From positions 1 to 34,219 of the forward strand of contig PXRR01000058.1 of NCBI GenBank assembly GCA_003021975.1: a stretch of DNA of 34,219 nt. The letters are read 5' to 3'. The position numbers were made by a program, and so were the translations under genes. A model generated the notes under the pieces. It was not told where the DNA came from, did not search any database, and saw nothing but the letters and a program-made list of their open reading frames with translations. Positions 32,587-34,219 of the stretch are shown one piece after another (position 1 is the first letter of the stretch; each line of letters starts with the position of its first letter). The DNA comes from Halobacteriales archaeon QS_5_70_17. Its GTDB lineage: Archaea; Halobacteriota; Halobacteria; Halobacteriales; Haloarculaceae.

Positions 32587-33291
32587 CTATCCCGACTCCG
32601 ACCGACCGGCGAAGCGCCGCCCGATGGCGTCGGCGACGGCCGTCAGATAGGCCGTCCCCCACAGCGCGACGATCACGCCGCCGAGCGTGTTGAACATGAG
32701 ATCCTTCATCGTGTCGCCGAGCCCGTACTGGGTGAGGACCGACCCCATCCCGAACAGCACGGCGACCTCGCCGATGACGAACTCGACGACCTCCCAGAAG
32801 ACGCCGAACGCGAGGACGAACATGAGGATGTAGACGAACATGAACTCCGCGGGGAGGTGGACCGAGTCGACGTGCTCGTCGAGCGCGCGGGCGGTAGCGT
32901 AGCCGACGGCGGCCACGACGCTCGCCGAGAGGGCGTGGGTGAGGTGGTCCCACCAGTCGCCGGACCGGTACAGCGTCGCGTACCGCTCTCCCGCCGGCGC
33001 GGTGCCGACCAGATCGACCACTTCGGCCGGCAGGGGCACGGTGCCGACCGCGTGGAGGAAGACCGCCCCCGTGATCCACAGGGTCAGTCCCACGTCCATC
33101 GGGATGTTGTAGTCGCGCTCGAGGATCGGCGGGAGCTGGGCCACCAGCAGGGCGATCCCGGCGTTGACGACGACGCCCGTGTGGCCGAGGTAGAGCCCCA
33201 CTCCGAGGATGGCGACGAGTCCGACTTCCGTCAGCCAGGTGAGGCGGTGCTGGGCGGCCTCGCTCAGGCCGACCCGGTCGCGGAGCCTCAC
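32587..33291 (-). CDS. Multi-spanning membrane protein, DUF2238/YjdF-like
   Basis: A 234-residue protein with about seven hydrophobic helices. The motif DHLTHALSASVVAAVGYATA and the later FGVFWEVVEFVIGEV, with MKDLMFNTLGGVIVALWG, resemble YjdF/DUF2238 (VanZ-like) membrane proteins, which have conserved Asp/His and Trp-Glu positions. Translation starts at a GTG (33289-33291) overlapping the TGA of the upstream gene, so it is coupled to it. The longer frame to 33828 is a shadow. Function unknown. Confidence 0.7.
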   Translation of the reverse strand: MRLRDRVGLSEAAQHRLTWLTEVGLVAILGVGLYLGHTGVVVNAGIALLVAQLPPILERDYNIPMDVGLTLWITGAVFLHAVGTVPLPAEVVDLVGTAPAGERYATLYRSGDWWDHLTHALSASVVAAVGYATARALDEHVDSVHLPAEFMFVYILMFVLAFGVFWEVVEFVIGEVAVLFGMGSVLTQYGLGDTMKDLMFNTLGGVIVALWGTAYLTAVADAIGRRFAGRSESG

Positions 33292-33887
33292 GGCTCCGCC
33301 TCCGGGAGCAGTTCCAGGCGCTCCTCGACCCGGGCGATCCGCCGGAAGTAGTACTCGAAGACGACGCCGGCGCCGGCGCCCGCGGCCGTCGAGGCGACGA
33401 ACTCCAGCATCAGCGCCCGCTCGTCCAGGTCGACCCCCGTCCCGAGGTAGATGTCGGCGACCCAGCGGACGACCGCCCAGACGCCCGCCGTGGCCATCGT
33501 CGTCACGACGACGAAGACGACGGCGAACGTCCGGTTCATCTCTACGGGGGTGAACAGGTGGAGCTCGACGGCGATGACGAGGGCGACCGCCGCCACCGAG
33601 AGGTAGGTGGCGACGCTCCCCGTGCCGGGGCCGCCGAACGGCCGCGCGAGCAGGGGCACCGACGCGAGCAGGAGCACCTCCCACGGGAGCATCGTCCGCG
33701 TCGACCGCGTGACGACGGGGGGAACGACGGCGAGGGCGGCGAGCGCGAGGGCGAACCCCGCCCAGAGCCGCTCGCCCGCCAGCAGGTTCGCCCCGGCGCC
33801 GAGGCAGACGACGCCGACGAGGAGCCACGCCAGGACGGCGTTGAGCCCCTCGTCTTCGAGGACGCGTCCGATGTCCGACCGGTCCAT
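33288..33887 (-). CDS. Membrane protein, unknown function
   Basis: A 199-residue integral membrane protein with six helices (for example AVLAWLLVGVVCLGAGANLL, YLSVAAVALVIAVELHLF, TFAVVFVVVTTMATAGVWAV) and a cytoplasmic C-terminal helix (YYFRRIARVEERLELLPEAE). It is the middle gene of a three-gene membrane-protein operon and overlaps the next gene by GTGA. The ATG at 33887 is 30 bases after the stop of the upstream gene. The pairing with a YjdF-like protein suggests the two may form one complex, which is inference only. Confidence 0.7.
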   Translation of the reverse strand: MDRSDIGRVLEDEGLNAVLAWLLVGVVCLGAGANLLAGERLWAGFALALAALAVVPPVVTRSTRTMLPWEVLLLASVPLLARPFGGPGTGSVATYLSVAAVALVIAVELHLFTPVEMNRTFAVVFVVVTTMATAGVWAVVRWVADIYLGTGVDLDERALMLEFVASTAAGAGAGVVFEYYFRRIARVEERLELLPEAEP

Positions 33888-33917
33888 ACCCCCTCTGGGA
33901 TCTGACGGACCGAAAAG

Positions 33918-34219
33918 CTACCTGACGAGGAGGTAGATGCCAGCGTACGCTCCGACGGCGACGGTGACGGCCGTCAGCGCCGTGACGGCCGCCGAGAGCG
34001 CGAGCGCGGCCCGCGCGCGCCCCCGGACGCGGCCGACGCCCGCCCCGATGATCCCACAGCCGATACCGACCCCGAGGATGGTGAACACGAACGGGTACGA
34101 CAGCGTCAGCGTCGGCGCCGGCACCGCCAGGACCGCGCCGGCGTAGCCCACCCCGAGCGCCGACGACCGGGTGACGTGGGCTCGGACCGCTCGACCGGTG
34201 AGCCAGAGGTAGACCGCCG
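33918..34219 (-). CDS. Membrane protein, N-terminus beyond window end
   Basis: About 100 residues are visible and the frame stays open to the window edge (VYLWLTGRAVRAH at the edge). Hydrophobic segments are GVGYAGAVLAVPAPTLTLSY, FVFTILGVGIGCGIIGAGVG and, after an Arg-rich loop, AVTALTAVTVAVGAYAGIYL, ending LVR. No family recognised. A possible internal GTG start at 34151 exists, but the upstream residues look coding too. Confidence 0.6.
   Translation of the reverse strand, partial: AVYLWLTGRAVRAHVTRSSALGVGYAGAVLAVPAPTLTLSYPFVFTILGVGIGCGIIGAGVGRVRGRARAALALSAAVTALTAVTVAVGAYAGIYLLVR

Noticed and set aside
1-34219. CRISPR array, transposase or known defence island
   Set aside because: I found no regularly spaced repeats, no IS transposase or terminal repeats, and no nuclease/methylase/toxin cluster. 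The NYN protein is isolated and of a housekeeping archaeal type.

Overview
This window reads as chromosomal DNA of a halophilic archaeon (class Halobacteria). The signs are very GC-rich coding sequence, strongly acidic proteins, and TATA-like elements placed so that transcription would start at or next to the start codon (leaderless mRNAs). Family content agrees: Bat/HTH_10 regulators, a flavin-binding dodecin, DUF2150 and DUF7331 proteins, tiny CxxC zinc proteins, mevalonate-pathway HMG-CoA synthase and split glycine cleavage P-protein. The genus cannot be fixed from the sequence alone.

Layout. 1-3.9 kb: gcvT-gcvH (minus, ATGA overlap) diverges from a PAS-GAF-GAF-HTH_10 regulator, followed by a 47-aa zinc ribbon. 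4-7.3 kb: a tungsten/molybdopterin aldehyde:ferredoxin oxidoreductase, preceded by a 23-codon leader ORF, diverges from an iron-type alcohol dehydrogenase. 7.5-8.9 kb: a wrecked trehalose-6-phosphate synthase gene (otsA). 9-11.2 kb: an acidic coiled-coil protein and a CPA1 Na+/H+ antiporter. 11.3-16.7 kb: NYN-domain protein, carotenoid oxygenase, zinc ribbon, MATE transporter, TatD-like hydrolase, DUF2150 protein. 16.7-20 kb: a pilin-like surface protein and HMG-CoA synthase. 20.1-24 kb: gcvPA-gcvPB (GTGA overlap) and a CBS-less IMPDH/GMP-reductase-like enzyme. 24-27.5 kb: a DUF3179 remnant, a small haloarchaeal protein, a C2H2 mini-protein, a broken pyridine-nucleotide disulfide oxidoreductase, DUF7331 and another zinc ribbon. 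27.6-28.4 kb: PduO-type cobalamin adenosyltransferase, an iron-box-like palindrome and tRNA-Val(CAC). 28.4-31 kb: a gene-poor, degraded stretch after the tRNA, with a PQQ-propeller remnant, orphan fragments and tiny membrane or zinc proteins. 31-34.2 kb: a hypothetical protein, a second Bat-type regulator with a palindrome over its start codon, dodecin, and an operon of three membrane proteins running off the window.

Functional links: gcvT/gcvH and gcvPA/gcvPB together encode the T, H and P proteins of the glycine cleavage system, in two blocks about 18.6 kb apart on opposite strands. The divergent AOR and alcohol dehydrogenase pair suggests alcohol/aldehyde/acid interconversion.

The most striking feature is segment shuffling. 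The centre of otsA is missing and replaced by 70 codons of a geranylgeranyl-reductase-family gene, recognised by the perfect YxWxFP(x8)GxG motif. In gcvPA about 50 conserved residues are missing and replaced by 16 residues that look like the lost part of OtsA. The disulfide oxidoreductase has lost a short piece holding its second FAD motif. Several junctions fall where the two partner sequences are expected to be alike. This is either real microhomology-driven template switching or an assembly/gap-filling artefact. Read-level data would decide, and until then otsA, gcvPA and the oxidoreductase should not be taken at face value.
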